A stretch of DNA of 64,000 nt from Nocardioides carbamazepini (GTDB lineage: Bacteria; Actinomycetota; Actinomycetes; Propionibacteriales; Nocardioidaceae), in assembly GCF_024614185.1 (NCBI RefSeq), contig NZ_JAHTLF010000016.1:1054001-1118000 (forward strand), written 5' to 3'. The notes under the pieces are model-generated. The model was given only the letters and a program-made list of their open reading frames with translations. It was not told the DNA's origin and made no database searches. Positions 1 to 8,183 of this stretch are shown here, one piece after another (the stretch's first letter is position 1; every line of letters begins with the position of its first letter). Made by a program: the position numbers and the translations under genes.

Positions 1-806
1 TTGACGTAGTCGAGGGTGAGGTCGAGGACGTGCTCGATGGCCGCGATCGCGATGCAGGCGATCGAGACCCGCTCCTGCGGCAGGTTCTGCATCAGGTAGA
101 CGAAGCCCTGGCCCTCCTCGCCGAGCAGGTTGGCCTTCGGCACGATCACGTTGTCGAAGCTGAGCTCGGCGGTGTCCTGCGCCTTGAGACCGAGCTTGTC
201 GAGGTTGGCACCGCGGGTGAAGCCCGCCATGCCCTCCTCGACCACGAGCAGGCTGATGCCGTGGGCGCCGGCCTCCGGGTTGGTCTTCGCGACGACGATG
301 ACGAGGTCGGACAGGATGCCGTTGCTGATGAAGGTCTTCGAGCCGTTGAGGACGTAGTGATCGCCCTTGTCGACGGCGGTGGTGCGGATGCCCTGGAGGT
401 CGGAGCCGGCGCCGGGCTCGGTCATCGCGATGGCGGTGATGGTCTCGCCGGTGACGGTTCCGGGCAGCCAGCGCGCCTTCTGCTCGTCGTTCGCGATCGA
501 GATCAGGTAGGGGACGATGATGTCGGTGTGGACGGCGAAGCCGGGACCGCTCGCGCCGGCGCGGGCGCACTCCTCGGCGACGACCGCGTTGTAGCGGAAG
601 TCCTTGATGCCGAGCCCGCCGTACTCCTCGGGCACCTCGAAGCTGAGGATGCCCGCCTCACCGGCCTTGCGCCACACCTCGCGGCTGACGATGCCGTCCT
701 TCTCCCACTGCGCGTGGAAGGGGACGACCTCACGCTCCATGAAGGCGCGCACGGTCCGGCGGAAGTCCTCGTGCTCGGTCTCGTAGATGCTGGGGCGCTC
801 GGGCAT
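1..806 (-). CDS. Acyl-CoA dehydrogenase (C-terminus beyond the window)
   Basis: A flavoprotein that would introduce the alpha-beta double bond into an acyl-CoA and pass electrons to ETF. About 268 codons are visible and the frame is still open at base 1, so roughly the last third of a ~380-aa protein is missing. The N-terminal helical domain begins MPERPSIYETEHEDF. The FAD/substrate motif MTEPGAGSDLQG starts near residue 128, followed by the beta-domain stretch LNGSKTFISNG. The ATG at 806 overlaps the stop of the upstream F420-dependent oxidoreductase by one base (TGATG), so the two are probably translationally coupled. The family is clear. The acyl substrate cannot be read from sequence, and the catalytic Glu, expected further on, is not visible. 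Confidence 0.93.
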   Translation of the reverse strand, partial: MPERPSIYETEHEDFRRTVRAFMEREVVPFHAQWEKDGIVSREVWRKAGEAGILSFEVPEEYGGLGIKDFRYNAVVAEECARAGASGPGFAVHTDIIVPYLISIANDEQKARWLPGTVTGETITAIAMTEPGAGSDLQGIRTTAVDKGDHYVLNGSKTFISNGILSDLVIVVAKTNPEAGAHGISLLVVEEGMAGFTRGANLDKLGLKAQDTAELSFDNVIVPKANLLGEEGQGFVYLMQNLPQERVSIACIAIAAIEHVLDLTLDYV

Positions 807-1852
807 CAGCTCACCCACTCCTTCAAGGTTGCGATGGTCGCGGCGGCGGCAGCACCGTCGGGACTCGCGGGGGCGACGGACAGGTTGGTCACGCCGGACT
901 CGCGGAAGGCGGCGATCCGCTCCTGGACGTACGACGCCGGGCCGACCAGGTTGCCGGCCTCGAGCCACTCGAGCGGGACCAGCGCCTCGGCCTCCTTCTT
1001 CTTGCCGGAGAGGTAGAGGTCCTGGATCTCCTTGGCCTCCTTCTCGAAGCCGTACTCACAGGCCAGCTGGTTGTAGAAGTTCTTGTCGCGTGCGCCCATG
1101 CCGCCGACGTACAGGGCGTAGAGGGGGCGCATGAAGTCGAGCAGAGCCTTGGTCTCGGGGCCCTCGCCGATCGCGGCCATGCCGCCCGCGGAGATCTCGA
1201 GCGGCCTGAGGTCGGCCGAGCGCTTCGCCGCGCCGCGGGCCAGGGCGTCGCCCCAGACCTCCTGGGCCTTCTCGGGGTAGTAGAGGAAGGGCAGCCAGCC
1301 GTCGGCGACCTCGGCGGTCATCGCCACGTTCTTGTCGCCCAGCGCCGCGACCCAGATCGGCAGGTCGGCACGCTCGGGGCGGTTGAGCAGCTTGAGCGGC
1401 TTGCCGAGCCCCAGCCCCTGCTCCTCGGGGAGGGGCACCTGGACGGTCTTGCCCTGGTAGTCGAGCCGCTCGCCGCGCAGACCCATCCGGAGCACCTCGA
1501 TCACCTCGCGGGTGCGGGTCAGCGGACGATCGTAGGGGAGGCCGTGGAAGCCCTCGATGACCTGGGGGCCGGAGGCGCCGAGGCCGAGGACCGCGCGTCC
1601 ACCGGAGACGTTGTCGAGACCGGCGGCGGTCTGCAGCAGTGCGCCCGGGGTGCGGGAGTACACGTTGAGGATGCCGGCACCGATCTCGACGGTCTCGGTC
1701 TTCGCGGCGAGGTACCCCATCAGTGTGGGGGCGTCGAACCCGTAGGGCTCGGCGACCCAGATCGTGTCGAGTCCGGCCTTCTCCAGGGCGACGACCTGGT
1801 CGGCCGACGCACGTGGGTTGCCCGCGTAGACGAGGGGCATCGACAGCTTCAT
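806..1852 (-). CDS. LLM-class F420-dependent oxidoreductase
   Basis: A luciferase-like TIM-barrel protein of 348 aa that probably uses reduced coenzyme F420. The N-terminus MKLSMPLVYAGN is the first barrel strand. GLDTIWVAEPYGFDAPTLMGYLA and the later LGLGASGPQVIEGFHG are typical of actinobacterial F420-dependent members. I chose ATG 1852 over an in-frame ATG nine codons upstream because GGAAGGGA lies just before it and the family normally starts at MKL. It is the first gene of a unit with the acyl-CoA dehydrogenase and is divergent from an F420:NADPH oxidoreductase, which could supply F420H2. A 19-bp palindrome lies upstream. The substrate is unknown; pairing with an acyl-CoA dehydrogenase hints at lipid or sterol-like acyl catabolism. 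Confidence 0.85.
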   Translation of the reverse strand: MKLSMPLVYAGNPRASADQVVALEKAGLDTIWVAEPYGFDAPTLMGYLAAKTETVEIGAGILNVYSRTPGALLQTAAGLDNVSGGRAVLGLGASGPQVIEGFHGLPYDRPLTRTREVIEVLRMGLRGERLDYQGKTVQVPLPEEQGLGLGKPLKLLNRPERADLPIWVAALGDKNVAMTAEVADGWLPFLYYPEKAQEVWGDALARGAAKRSADLRPLEISAGGMAAIGEGPETKALLDFMRPLYALYVGGMGARDKNFYNQLACEYGFEKEAKEIQDLYLSGKKKEAEALVPLEWLEAGNLVGPASYVQERIAAFRESGVTNLSVAPASPDGAAAAATIATLKEWVS

Positions 1853-1918
1853 GAAAGTCCCTTCCGGCCTCCCGGCCATGGTGATGGCGGTCGGCGAACC
1901 ATCGCCGACCGCACAACC

Positions 1919-1937
1919 GTGACAGTAATACTGTCAC
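1919..1937. promoter_or_regulatory. Perfect 19-bp palindrome, candidate operator
   Basis: GTGACAGTAATACTGTCAC has 9-bp arms around a central A. It lies 66 bp upstream of the LLM oxidoreductase start on one side and 66 bp upstream of the npdG-like start on the other, a natural place for one repressor to control both units. The form is typical of TetR-family operators. No regulator gene is adjacent, so the cognate protein is unknown. Confidence 0.6.
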
Positions 1938-2003
1938 AATCCCCGTGGCTGCGGGGATGAGACCCGTCCCGGCGCGGTGCGTCGCCGTGATAGGAGGTGG
2001 GGT

Positions 2004-2696
2004 GTGAATTCTGAGACCTCACCCCACCGCTACACCGTCGCCGTCATCGGCGGCACCGGACCGCAGGGCAAGGGCCTGGGCTACCGCTTCGCCCGCCATG
2101 GCCACGACATCGTCCTCGGCTCCCGCGCAGCCGAGAAGGCCGAGGCCGTCGCCGCCGAGGTGACCGAGCGCCTCGCCTCGGTCGAGGGTGCCGGCACCGC
2201 CCGCGGCGCCGCCAACGCCGACGCCATCGCCGCGGCCGATGTCGTCCTCCTCGCCGTCCCCTACGACGGCCACGACGAGCTGGTCGCGTCCCTGGCGGCC
2301 GGCCTGGCGGGCAAGACCGTCATCTCGTGCGTCAACCCGCTGGCCTTCGACAAGCGCGGCGCCCACGGCCAGGTCATCAACGGCGGCGAGGGCTCCGCCG
2401 CCGAGTCCGCCGCCGAGATCGCCCCGGACGCCACCGTGGTCGGCGCCTTCCACAACGTCGCCGCTCCTGCCCTGTGGGGCGAGGACGACTTCCTCGACGA
2501 GGACGTCATCGTGGTCGGCGACTCGGCCGAGGGCAAGCAGGTCGCCATCGACCTCGCCGCCTCCGTCACCGGCCGGCCCGGCATCGACGGCGGCAAGCTG
2601 CGGCTCGCCCGGGTCCTCGAGCCCTTCACGGCCGTGCTGATCTCGATCAACCGGAAGTACAAGACCCACTCGGGCATCCGGGTCACGGGCGTCTAG
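2004..2696 (+). CDS. npdG: NADPH-dependent F420 reductase (F420:NADP+ oxidoreductase)
   Basis: A 230-aa Rossmann-fold enzyme that exchanges hydride between F420 and NADP(H) in the cytoplasm. The nucleotide-binding loop is VAVIGGTGPQGKGLGYRFA, followed by VLGSR, the usual NADP-phosphate pocket. Further on, CVNPLAF and VGAFHNVAA match the family F420-site region. I chose GTG 2004 because AGGAGGTGG ends four bases before it; the longer frame from GTG 1977 has no ribosome binding site. It is divergent from an F420-dependent LLM enzyme, and the two make a plausible F420 redox pair. Family confidence is high; in vivo direction is not shown. Confidence 0.88.
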   Translation: MNSETSPHRYTVAVIGGTGPQGKGLGYRFARHGHDIVLGSRAAEKAEAVAAEVTERLASVEGAGTARGAANADAIAAADVVLLAVPYDGHDELVASLAAGLAGKTVISCVNPLAFDKRGAHGQVINGGEGSAAESAAEIAPDATVVGAFHNVAAPALWGEDDFLDEDVIVVGDSAEGKQVAIDLAASVTGRPGIDGGKLRLARVLEPFTAVLISINRKYKTHSGIRVTGV

Positions 2697-2703
2697 ACAC
2701 GGC

Positions 2704-3246
2704 CTAGCCGGCCAGCCCCTCGACGATCTCGGCCCCGGGGGCCTGTGTGAACAGGTCTCCGGGGACGAGGAGCTTCGATCGGCGCAGGCCGGAGCCGATC
2801 ACGGCGAGCTCCATCTCCGGGACGCGGGCATCGACGAGCAGCCGCCAGTCGGCGGGCAGGCCGACCGGCGTGATGCCGCCGTACTCCATCCCGGACTCGG
2901 CCACCGCCCGGTCGAGCGGCAGGAACGACGGCTTGCGGACGTCGAGCAGACGCTTCACCGTGTGGTTGACGTCGGCGCGGGTGTCGGCCCGCACCAGGCA
3001 GGCGGCGACCCGTTCCGCACCCTCGCGCTTGCCTGCCACGAGGACGCAGTTGGCTCCGGCCGTCATCGGCAGGTCGTAGGCCGCGCTCATCGCCGCGGTA
3101 TCAGCCAGGTCCGGGTCGATCTCGACGACGGCGATCCGCTCGGCGCCCGGCCACGCGGCGAGGGCCGCCGCGACCGGCGGTGCCACCAGGTCGGGGTGGT
3201 CGAGGGCGGCGAGCGAGGCCAGGCCGGCCAACCGCGGCAGCGTCAC
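2704..3246 (-). CDS. YbaK/EbsC-type aminoacyl-tRNA deacylase
   Basis: A 180-aa YbaK/ProRS-editing-domain protein of the sort that hydrolyses mischarged aminoacyl-tRNA (Cys- or Ala-tRNAPro in known members). Visible motifs are NCVLVAGKREG, the ADVNHTVKRLLDVRKPSF region carrying the conserved Lys, and GGITPVGLPADW. GTG 3246 overlaps the stop of the preceding membrane-protein gene as GTGA. Upstream in-frame starts lie inside that gene and were rejected. It is the last gene of a coupled three-gene operon with a PspC/LiaF-like protein; a functional link to envelope stress is not evident. The amino-acid specificity is unknown. Confidence 0.85.
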   Translation of the reverse strand: MTLPRLAGLASLAALDHPDLVAPPVAAALAAWPGAERIAVVEIDPDLADTAAMSAAYDLPMTAGANCVLVAGKREGAERVAACLVRADTRADVNHTVKRLLDVRKPSFLPLDRAVAESGMEYGGITPVGLPADWRLLVDARVPEMELAVIGSGLRRSKLLVPGDLFTQAPGAEIVEGLAG

Positions 3247-3563
3247 TGCCAGCCCCGCATCTGGTGCCCGTCCCAGCCGTACTGGTCCGCGTCGTCGTCC
3301 CGACGGCGGCCGCGAAGCACCGAGGCGATCAGGCCGGCGGCACCGGCGGCCAGCCAGGGCAGGCCCATGATCCAGCCGGCCCGCTCCGGCTCGACCGTGT
3401 CGCTCTTGACCAGCGCCCACACGATCACCAGTCCCACGAAGGCGACGCCCATGACCAGGTGGCCGGTGTTGACCGGGTGCCGTCCGGTACGGCGACCGGG
3501 GGCGGTGCCGTCCGTGGGGACGCCGGGCCGGGGGTACTCGGTGGTCTCGTCGTGATAGCTCAT
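3243..3563 (-). CDS. Small membrane protein in the PspC operon
   Basis: A 106-aa protein with an acidic and Pro-rich cytoplasmic N-terminus (MSYHDETTEYPRPG), a membrane segment at about residues 34-52 (LVMGVAFVGLVIVWALV), a second at about 64-83 (GWIMGLPWLAAGAAGLIASVL) and a charged tail RGRRRDDDADQ. Both ends are coupled: its ATG overlaps the PspC-protein stop (ATGA) and its stop overlaps the YbaK start (GTGA). I recognise no family. Its position suggests an accessory to the PspC/LiaF-like envelope protein. Confidence 0.8.
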   Translation of the reverse strand: MSYHDETTEYPRPGVPTDGTAPGRRTGRHPVNTGHLVMGVAFVGLVIVWALVKSDTVEPERAGWIMGLPWLAAGAAGLIASVLRGRRRDDDADQYGWDGHQMRGWQ

Positions 3564-4753
3564 GCTGCGTCCTTCTCGGTGATGACCTCGACCTGGCCGA
3601 GGACGGCCTTGGCGTCGATGCGGAGATAGGGCTCGTCCTGCTCGCCGTGCGTGGCGCGTGCGGCGTTGCCCGACTTGTCGCCGAACAGGACCACCTCGCC
3701 CAGCTCGATGCTGGCGTCGGCGGCGACCCGCAGGCCGTCGTCGGGCACGATCACGCGGATGTGGCCGACGTTGAGGTCGGCCTCGAGGATCCGGCCGTCC
3801 AGCTTCCGCAGCTCGGTCTCGTCCAGGTCGGTCAGGTCGATGACGATCTCGCCCGCGGCGAGCTCGTAGGGGCCCGCCACGTCGCCGGCCGAGGTGATCG
3901 TCGGCGAGATCTGCCCGAAGCCGGTCTTGTCGAACTCGTCGACGACGGAGGTCGCCGCCGTGGCCAGGGCGGCGATCAGGCCGATGAGGATCAGGCCGCC
4001 GGCCCGGCCGTAGAACGCGCCGACGAGGAGCATCAGGCCGGTCACGCCCAGCACCGTCGCGGGGTACGCCGACGGGGTGATGTCGACGCCGGCCAGCTGC
4101 AGCGTGCCGAGGAGGCCGAGGCCGAGCGCCGCGAGCCCGACGGTGAACGGGAACAGCAGCGGGCCGCGGCGGCGCGGGTCGCGGGGGCGGCGCGGGGGCG
4201 GCGGGGGACCGGGCCGGTACCCGGTGTAGGCAGCGCCCGGCCGGCCGGGCTCTCCCGGCTCGCTCGCGGGCTCCGGCGGGGGACCGCCACGCAGCCACGG
4301 GTGGGTCGGGCCCCCCGGCTTCATCGCCTGCTTGCCGCCGAGCACCACGATCAGCACCAGGCCGGCCAGGAGCAGCGGCCACGGGAAGTCCGGTCCGCCG
4401 ACGGTGTCGCCGACCACCGACGCGACCGTGATGATGCCGCCGACGATGAGAGCCGCGGTGCGGATCCCCTCGTCGACGCGGATCACGGTGTCCTCGGTGC
4501 CCTCCTCGGGGACCAGGAGCCAGCACACGCCGTACAGGATGAGGCCGCCACCGCCGAAGAAGGTGAGCACCACGAACGCGATCCGCACCAGGAGCGGGTC
4601 GATGTCGAGATGGCGCGCGACACCCGCCGCCACGCCGGCGACCTTCCGGTCGTCGCGGCTGCGCCGGATCCGGGCCAGGTCGCGGACCTCGTCGCGGGTC
4701 ACCCGCGGCCCCTCGCCCTGGGGCTCGTGCTCGGTGTCGGTCGGTGGGTTCAT
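3560..4753 (-). CDS. PspC-domain membrane protein with LiaF-like C-terminal domain
   Basis: A 397-aa envelope-stress protein. After a charged N-terminus, residues ~28-95 form a PspC domain (RRSRDDRKVAGVAAGVARHL, then FFGGGGLILYGVCWLLVP). Several membrane segments and a Pro-rich cytoplasmic linker (residues ~165-200) follow. The last ~120 residues (from about SPTITSAGDVAGPYELAAG to VEVITEKDAA) resemble the beta-rich C-terminal domain of LiaF/DUF4097-type proteins. ATG 4753 was chosen because the upstream in-frame codons run into the divergent promoter region. It is divergent from a histidine kinase that also has a PspC domain. I infer it acts as a LiaF-like inhibitor or sensor partner of that system. 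Confidence 0.85.
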   Translation of the reverse strand: MNPPTDTEHEPQGEGPRVTRDEVRDLARIRRSRDDRKVAGVAAGVARHLDIDPLLVRIAFVVLTFFGGGGLILYGVCWLLVPEEGTEDTVIRVDEGIRTAALIVGGIITVASVVGDTVGGPDFPWPLLLAGLVLIVVLGGKQAMKPGGPTHPWLRGGPPPEPASEPGEPGRPGAAYTGYRPGPPPPPRRPRDPRRRGPLLFPFTVGLAALGLGLLGTLQLAGVDITPSAYPATVLGVTGLMLLVGAFYGRAGGLILIGLIAALATAATSVVDEFDKTGFGQISPTITSAGDVAGPYELAAGEIVIDLTDLDETELRKLDGRILEADLNVGHIRVIVPDDGLRVAADASIELGEVVLFGDKSGNAARATHGEQDEPYLRIDAKAVLGQVEVITEKDAA

Positions 4754-4897
4754 GTCATCCAGGTTGTCGGGTCGGCGGTCCGTGGACCATCGGGGACAGC
4801 CCTGATCCTGCCGCATCCCCCGGGGGCGGTCATCAGGGTCGGCTCAGGGTCCTTCCCCCTGCTCGTGCGCGGCGCGCTGTGTGACGATGGATGCATC

Positions 4898-6226
4898 ATG
4901 AGTACCGCTGCGACCGCCCCGCTGCCGCCGCCCGGCGCGCCCGCCTCCCAGGACGTGGGAGCGGCCCGGGACGTCCGGCGCGCATGGCGCGATCTGCGCG
5001 ACCCGATGATCGGCGGCGTCGCCGCCGGCCTGGCCGCGCATCTGGGGGTATCGGTCCGGATCGTCCGTGCCGCGTTCGTCATCACCACGATCGTCGGCGG
5101 CTTCGGGGTGCTCACGTACGCCGCCCTGTGGGCGCTGCTGCCCGCCGGACCGCCGCCCGAGCTGCTGGCCCCCGGCCTCGCCAGCGCGTCCCGGGACGGC
5201 CGGCGTCCCGGTCGCACCCGGCGCTTCTCCGACGTCGGACCGGTCCTCACCCTCGCCGTCCTGGGCGTCGGTGCCGTGTTCGCCACCGAGACCGTCCTCG
5301 GCACCGGTTGGTGGGTCTGGCCACTGGGGATCGCCGTGGTCGGTGTCGCCCTGCTGTGGCGACAGGCCGACGAGGCGCAGCGCGAGCGCTGGCTCGACGC
5401 GACCGACCGGGTCGACCCGGTGCGGATGTTCCTCGGTGGCGGCGGCTGGGCCGCCTGGGCCCGGATCGCCGCGGGTGTCGGCCTGGTGGTGGTGGCTCTG
5501 GTGCTCTTCACGCTGCGCGACGGCTCCCTGAGCGTGGCTCGCGACGCCGTGATCGCCGTGCTGCTCGCCATCGGCGGGCTGGTGATCGTGCTCGGGCCGC
5601 TCGTCTACCGGCTGCTCGCCGAGCTCAGCGACGAGCGGGCCGAGCGGGTGCGCACCCAGGAGCGCGCCGACGTCGCCGCCCACCTCCACGACTCGGTGCT
5701 GCAGACCCTCGCGCTGATCCAGAAGAACCCGGCCGACGCCACGCGGCTCGCGCGCGCCCAGGAGCGCGACCTGCGGGCCTGGCTCTACGCGGGCGAGTCG
5801 ATGGACGAGGCGACGGTGGCCAGCGCGCTGCGGGCCGCCGCCGCCGAGATCGAGGACGCCTACGGCATCACCGTCGACGTGGTCGCCGTCGGCGACTGCG
5901 ACTACGGGGAGACCGCCCGCCCGGTCGTGCAGGCGGCCCGTGAGGCCACCACCAACGCCGCCAAGCATGCCGGCGTCCCCCGCGTCGACGTGTACGCCGA
6001 GATCACCGACGCCGGGATCGACGTGTTCGTGCGCGACCGCGGTGCCGGCTTCGACCCGGACGCCACCCCGGAGGACCGGCTCGGCGTGCGACGCAGCATC
6101 ATCGACCGCATGGAGCGGCACGGAGGCCGGGCCGAGATCCGGTCCGCGCCCGGCGAGGGCACGGAGGTCAGGCTGCACCTCGACCGTGCCCCCGAACCGT
6201 CGAAGACGAAGGAGACCCATGAGTGA
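4898..6226 (+). CDS. PspC-domain sensor histidine kinase (LiaS/NarL type)
   Basis: A 442-aa membrane kinase. Residues ~25-85 are a PspC domain (RRAWRDLRDPMIGGVAAGLAAHL, then GFGVLTYAALWALLP), followed by about four more membrane helices. The HisKA_3 dimerisation domain carries AAHLHDSVLQTLALIQ near residue 264 with the phospho-acceptor His. The ATPase domain has the N box EATTNAAKHAG and G1 box DRGAGFDPD. ATG 4898 has no clear Shine-Dalgarno but follows GACGAT by nine bases, which fits leaderless initiation. The stop overlaps the response-regulator start by 8 bp. With the divergent PspC/LiaF-like gene this looks like an actinobacterial LiaFSR-like cell-envelope stress system. Confidence 0.92.
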   Translation: MSTAATAPLPPPGAPASQDVGAARDVRRAWRDLRDPMIGGVAAGLAAHLGVSVRIVRAAFVITTIVGGFGVLTYAALWALLPAGPPPELLAPGLASASRDGRRPGRTRRFSDVGPVLTLAVLGVGAVFATETVLGTGWWVWPLGIAVVGVALLWRQADEAQRERWLDATDRVDPVRMFLGGGGWAAWARIAAGVGLVVVALVLFTLRDGSLSVARDAVIAVLLAIGGLVIVLGPLVYRLLAELSDERAERVRTQERADVAAHLHDSVLQTLALIQKNPADATRLARAQERDLRAWLYAGESMDEATVASALRAAAAEIEDAYGITVDVVAVGDCDYGETARPVVQAAREATTNAAKHAGVPRVDVYAEITDAGIDVFVRDRGAGFDPDATPEDRLGVRRSIIDRMERHGGRAEIRSAPGEGTEVRLHLDRAPEPSKTKETHE

Positions 6227-6878
6227 GCCGGTGCGCGTGGTGGTCGTCGACGACCACGCCATGTTCCGTCGTGGCGTCAGCGCCGAGCTCGGTGCCACGG
6301 GCGCGGGCCGGGTCGAGGTCGTGGCCGAGGCCGCCGACGTCGACGAGGCCGTCGCGGCGGTGCAGCAGCACCGGCCCGACGTCGTACTCCTCGACGTGCA
6401 CCTGCCCGGTGGCGGCGGCGTCGAGGTGATCCGGCGGGTCAAGGACAGCGAGGTGCGCTTCCTCGCGCTGTCGGTCTCCGACGCGGCTGAGGACGTCATC
6501 GGCACCGTCCGCGGCGGCGCCCGCGGATATGTCACCAAGACCATCACCGGCCCCGAGCTGGTCGACGCGATCACGCGGGTCGCCGACGGTGACGCCGTCT
6601 TCTCGCCGCGCCTGGCCGGCTTCGTGCTCGACGCCTTCGCCGGCGCCGGCCTCTCCGCCGACCTCGCGAGCGTCGACGAGGACCTCGACCGGCTCACCGA
6701 GCGGGAGCGGGAGGTGATGCGGCTGATCGCGCGCGGCTACTCCTACAAGGAGGTCGCCAAGGAGCTGTTCATCTCGATCAAGACCGTCGAGACCCACATG
6801 TCGTCGGTGCTGCGCAAGCTCCAGCTCTCCTCGCGCCACGAGCTGACCCGGTGGGCATCGGACCGGCGGCTGCTGTGA
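6219..6878 (+). CDS. NarL/LuxR-family response regulator
   Basis: A 219-aa regulator and cognate partner of the PspC-kinase. The receiver domain has the acidic pair DD at 11-12, the phospho-acceptor Asp59 in VVLLDVHLPGG and the conserved Lys in GYVTKTIT. The C-terminal LuxR-type helix-turn-helix is LTEREREVMRLIARGY followed by SIKTVETHMSSVLRKL. Its ATG lies inside the kinase gene (8-bp overlap), and its stop overlaps the next gene as GTGA, so kinase, regulator and the M15 peptidase form one coupled unit. Targets likely include the divergent PspC operon (inference). Confidence 0.95.
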   Translation: MSEPVRVVVVDDHAMFRRGVSAELGATGAGRVEVVAEAADVDEAVAAVQQHRPDVVLLDVHLPGGGGVEVIRRVKDSEVRFLALSVSDAAEDVIGTVRGGARGYVTKTITGPELVDAITRVADGDAVFSPRLAGFVLDAFAGAGLSADLASVDEDLDRLTEREREVMRLIARGYSYKEVAKELFISIKTVETHMSSVLRKLQLSSRHELTRWASDRRLL

Positions 6879-7747
6879 GGCGGGGCGCGGCGCCGCTGGC
6901 TGCCGCGCTGCTCCTCGCCGGTTGCTCCGGAGGCACGACGTCCCCGCCGACGTCCTCGCCGACGGTCGCGTCACCTGCGCCCGCCACACCGTCCACGCTG
7001 TCGCCGGCGCCCACCACGGCGCCGAGCGACCCCGGCCCGGCGTACTCCGACTGGGAGCTCGGCGTCCACGTGCTGCCCCGCACCCCTGACGGGTACGGCG
7101 AGATCCGGCCGACCCCGAAGCCGCTGCGCGTGCGCCGCTTCCCCACGACCGACCTGCTGCCGCCGCCCGCCGACGGGGCGTTCCACGCGAGCGTCGGCCC
7201 GGTGACCGACGCGATCCGGCAGCGGATGGGGGAGACCTGGTCACCGGCGTGCCCGGTCGGACTGGCCGACCTCGCCTACGTGACCGTCTCGTTCCGCGGC
7301 TTCGACGGCGCAGCGCACACCGGGGAGCTGGTCCTCGCCGCGGCGGAGGCCGACGACGTGGTGTCGGTGTTCCGGGCCCTCTTCGCGGCCGGCTACCCGA
7401 TCGAGGAGATGCGACTCCCGACGACCGCCGACCTCGACGCGCTGCCGACCGGCGACGGCAACGACACCGCCGCGCTGGTCTGCCGGGCGGCACGCGGCCA
7501 GACCTCGTGGTCCGCGCACGCGTACGGACTCGCGATCGACGTGAACCCGTTCCTCAACCCCTACCGCAAGGGTGAGGTGGTGCTGCCCGAGCGGGCGTCG
7601 GCGTACCTCGACCGGACCCGGACCCAGCCCGGCGTCATCCATGCGGGCGACCTGATCGTCCGGGAGTTCGCCCGGATCGGCTGGACCTGGGGCGGCTCGT
7701 GGAGGTCGTTGAAGGACTACCAGCACTTCTCGGCGACCGGTCGCTGA
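6875..7747 (+). CDS. M15-family peptidase lipoprotein (VanY/CwlK-like)
   Basis: A 290-aa exported protein predicted to cleave peptidoglycan stem peptides. The GTG at 6875 overlaps the regulator stop (GTGA) and gives a clean lipoprotein signal with lipobox LLAGC at about residue 16; an upstream GTG would bury this signal. A Thr/Ser/Pro linker runs to about residue 65. The C-terminal half has the zinc-site motifs SAHAYGLAIDVNPF (His...Asp) and DYQHFS (His) of peptidase family M15. Coupling to a LiaSR-like two-component system suggests cell-wall remodelling as part of the envelope-stress response. Confidence 0.87.
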   Translation: MRRGAAPLAAALLLAGCSGGTTSPPTSSPTVASPAPATPSTLSPAPTTAPSDPGPAYSDWELGVHVLPRTPDGYGEIRPTPKPLRVRRFPTTDLLPPPADGAFHASVGPVTDAIRQRMGETWSPACPVGLADLAYVTVSFRGFDGAAHTGELVLAAAEADDVVSVFRALFAAGYPIEEMRLPTTADLDALPTGDGNDTAALVCRAARGQTSWSAHAYGLAIDVNPFLNPYRKGEVVLPERASAYLDRTRTQPGVIHAGDLIVREFARIGWTWGGSWRSLKDYQHFSATGR

Positions 7748-7765
7748 TCCGGCGCCCGTTCTGGA

Positions 7766-7771
7766 TAGGGT
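7766..7771 (+). promoter_or_regulatory. Candidate -10 box TAGGGT for a leaderless gene
   Basis: TAGGGT fits the actinobacterial TANNNT -10 pattern. It is separated by exactly 7 bases from ATG 7779, which would place the transcription start at or next to the start codon. No convincing -35 box is visible. Confidence 0.45.
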
Positions 7772-7778
7772 GCGAGCC

Positions 7779-8138
7779 ATGGAGACCCTGCGCCTGATCC
7801 TGCTCATCCTCCACATCCTCGGGTTCGCGGCCCTGATCGGCGGACTGCTGGCGCAGGCCGGGCCGGGCGACAAGAAGGTCACCGGCGTCATGCGCGACGG
7901 CGTCGGCACCGCCTTCCTCGCGGGACTGCTGCTCGTCGGCGTCCTCGAGGGCGGCGACGACCCGGTGAACCACGCCAAGGTGGGTGTCAAGCTCGCCATC
8001 GGCCTGGTGCTCCTGGTGCTGGTGATGGCCAACATGCGCAAGGCCAAGATCCCCAACGGCCTGTGGGCCGGCCTGCTCGTGCTGGCGATCGCGGAGGTCT
8101 GCATCGCGGTCCTCTGGTCGCCTGTCCACAGCAGCTGA
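7779..8138 (+). CDS. Small integral membrane protein
   Basis: A 119-aa protein with about four hydrophobic helices: LILLILHILGFAALIGGLLA, TAFLAGLLLVGVLEG, VKLAIGLVLLVLVMAN and GLWAGLLVLAIAEVCIAVLW. Short charged loops (GPGDKKVTG, RKAKIP) separate them. Similar actinobacterial proteins are annotated only as hypothetical membrane proteins. Start ATG 7779 was preferred over GTG 7770 because of the -10-like TAGGGT seven bases upstream. It precedes pcrA in the same direction but pcrA appears to have its own promoter. Function unknown. Confidence 0.8.
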   Translation: METLRLILLILHILGFAALIGGLLAQAGPGDKKVTGVMRDGVGTAFLAGLLLVGVLEGGDDPVNHAKVGVKLAIGLVLLVLVMANMRKAKIPNGLWAGLLVLAIAEVCIAVLWSPVHSS

Positions 8139-8168
8139 TCCGGGGGCCGCACCGTCGGCGCGGAGCCG

Positions 8169-8174
8169 TAGGCT
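8169..8174 (+). promoter_or_regulatory. Candidate -10 box TAGGCT upstream of pcrA
   Basis: TAGGCT lies 9 bases before the pcrA ATG at 8184. There is no Shine-Dalgarno sequence in between, consistent with a leaderless or near-leaderless mRNA. Confidence 0.45.
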
Positions 8175-8183
8175 GGCGTCAGC

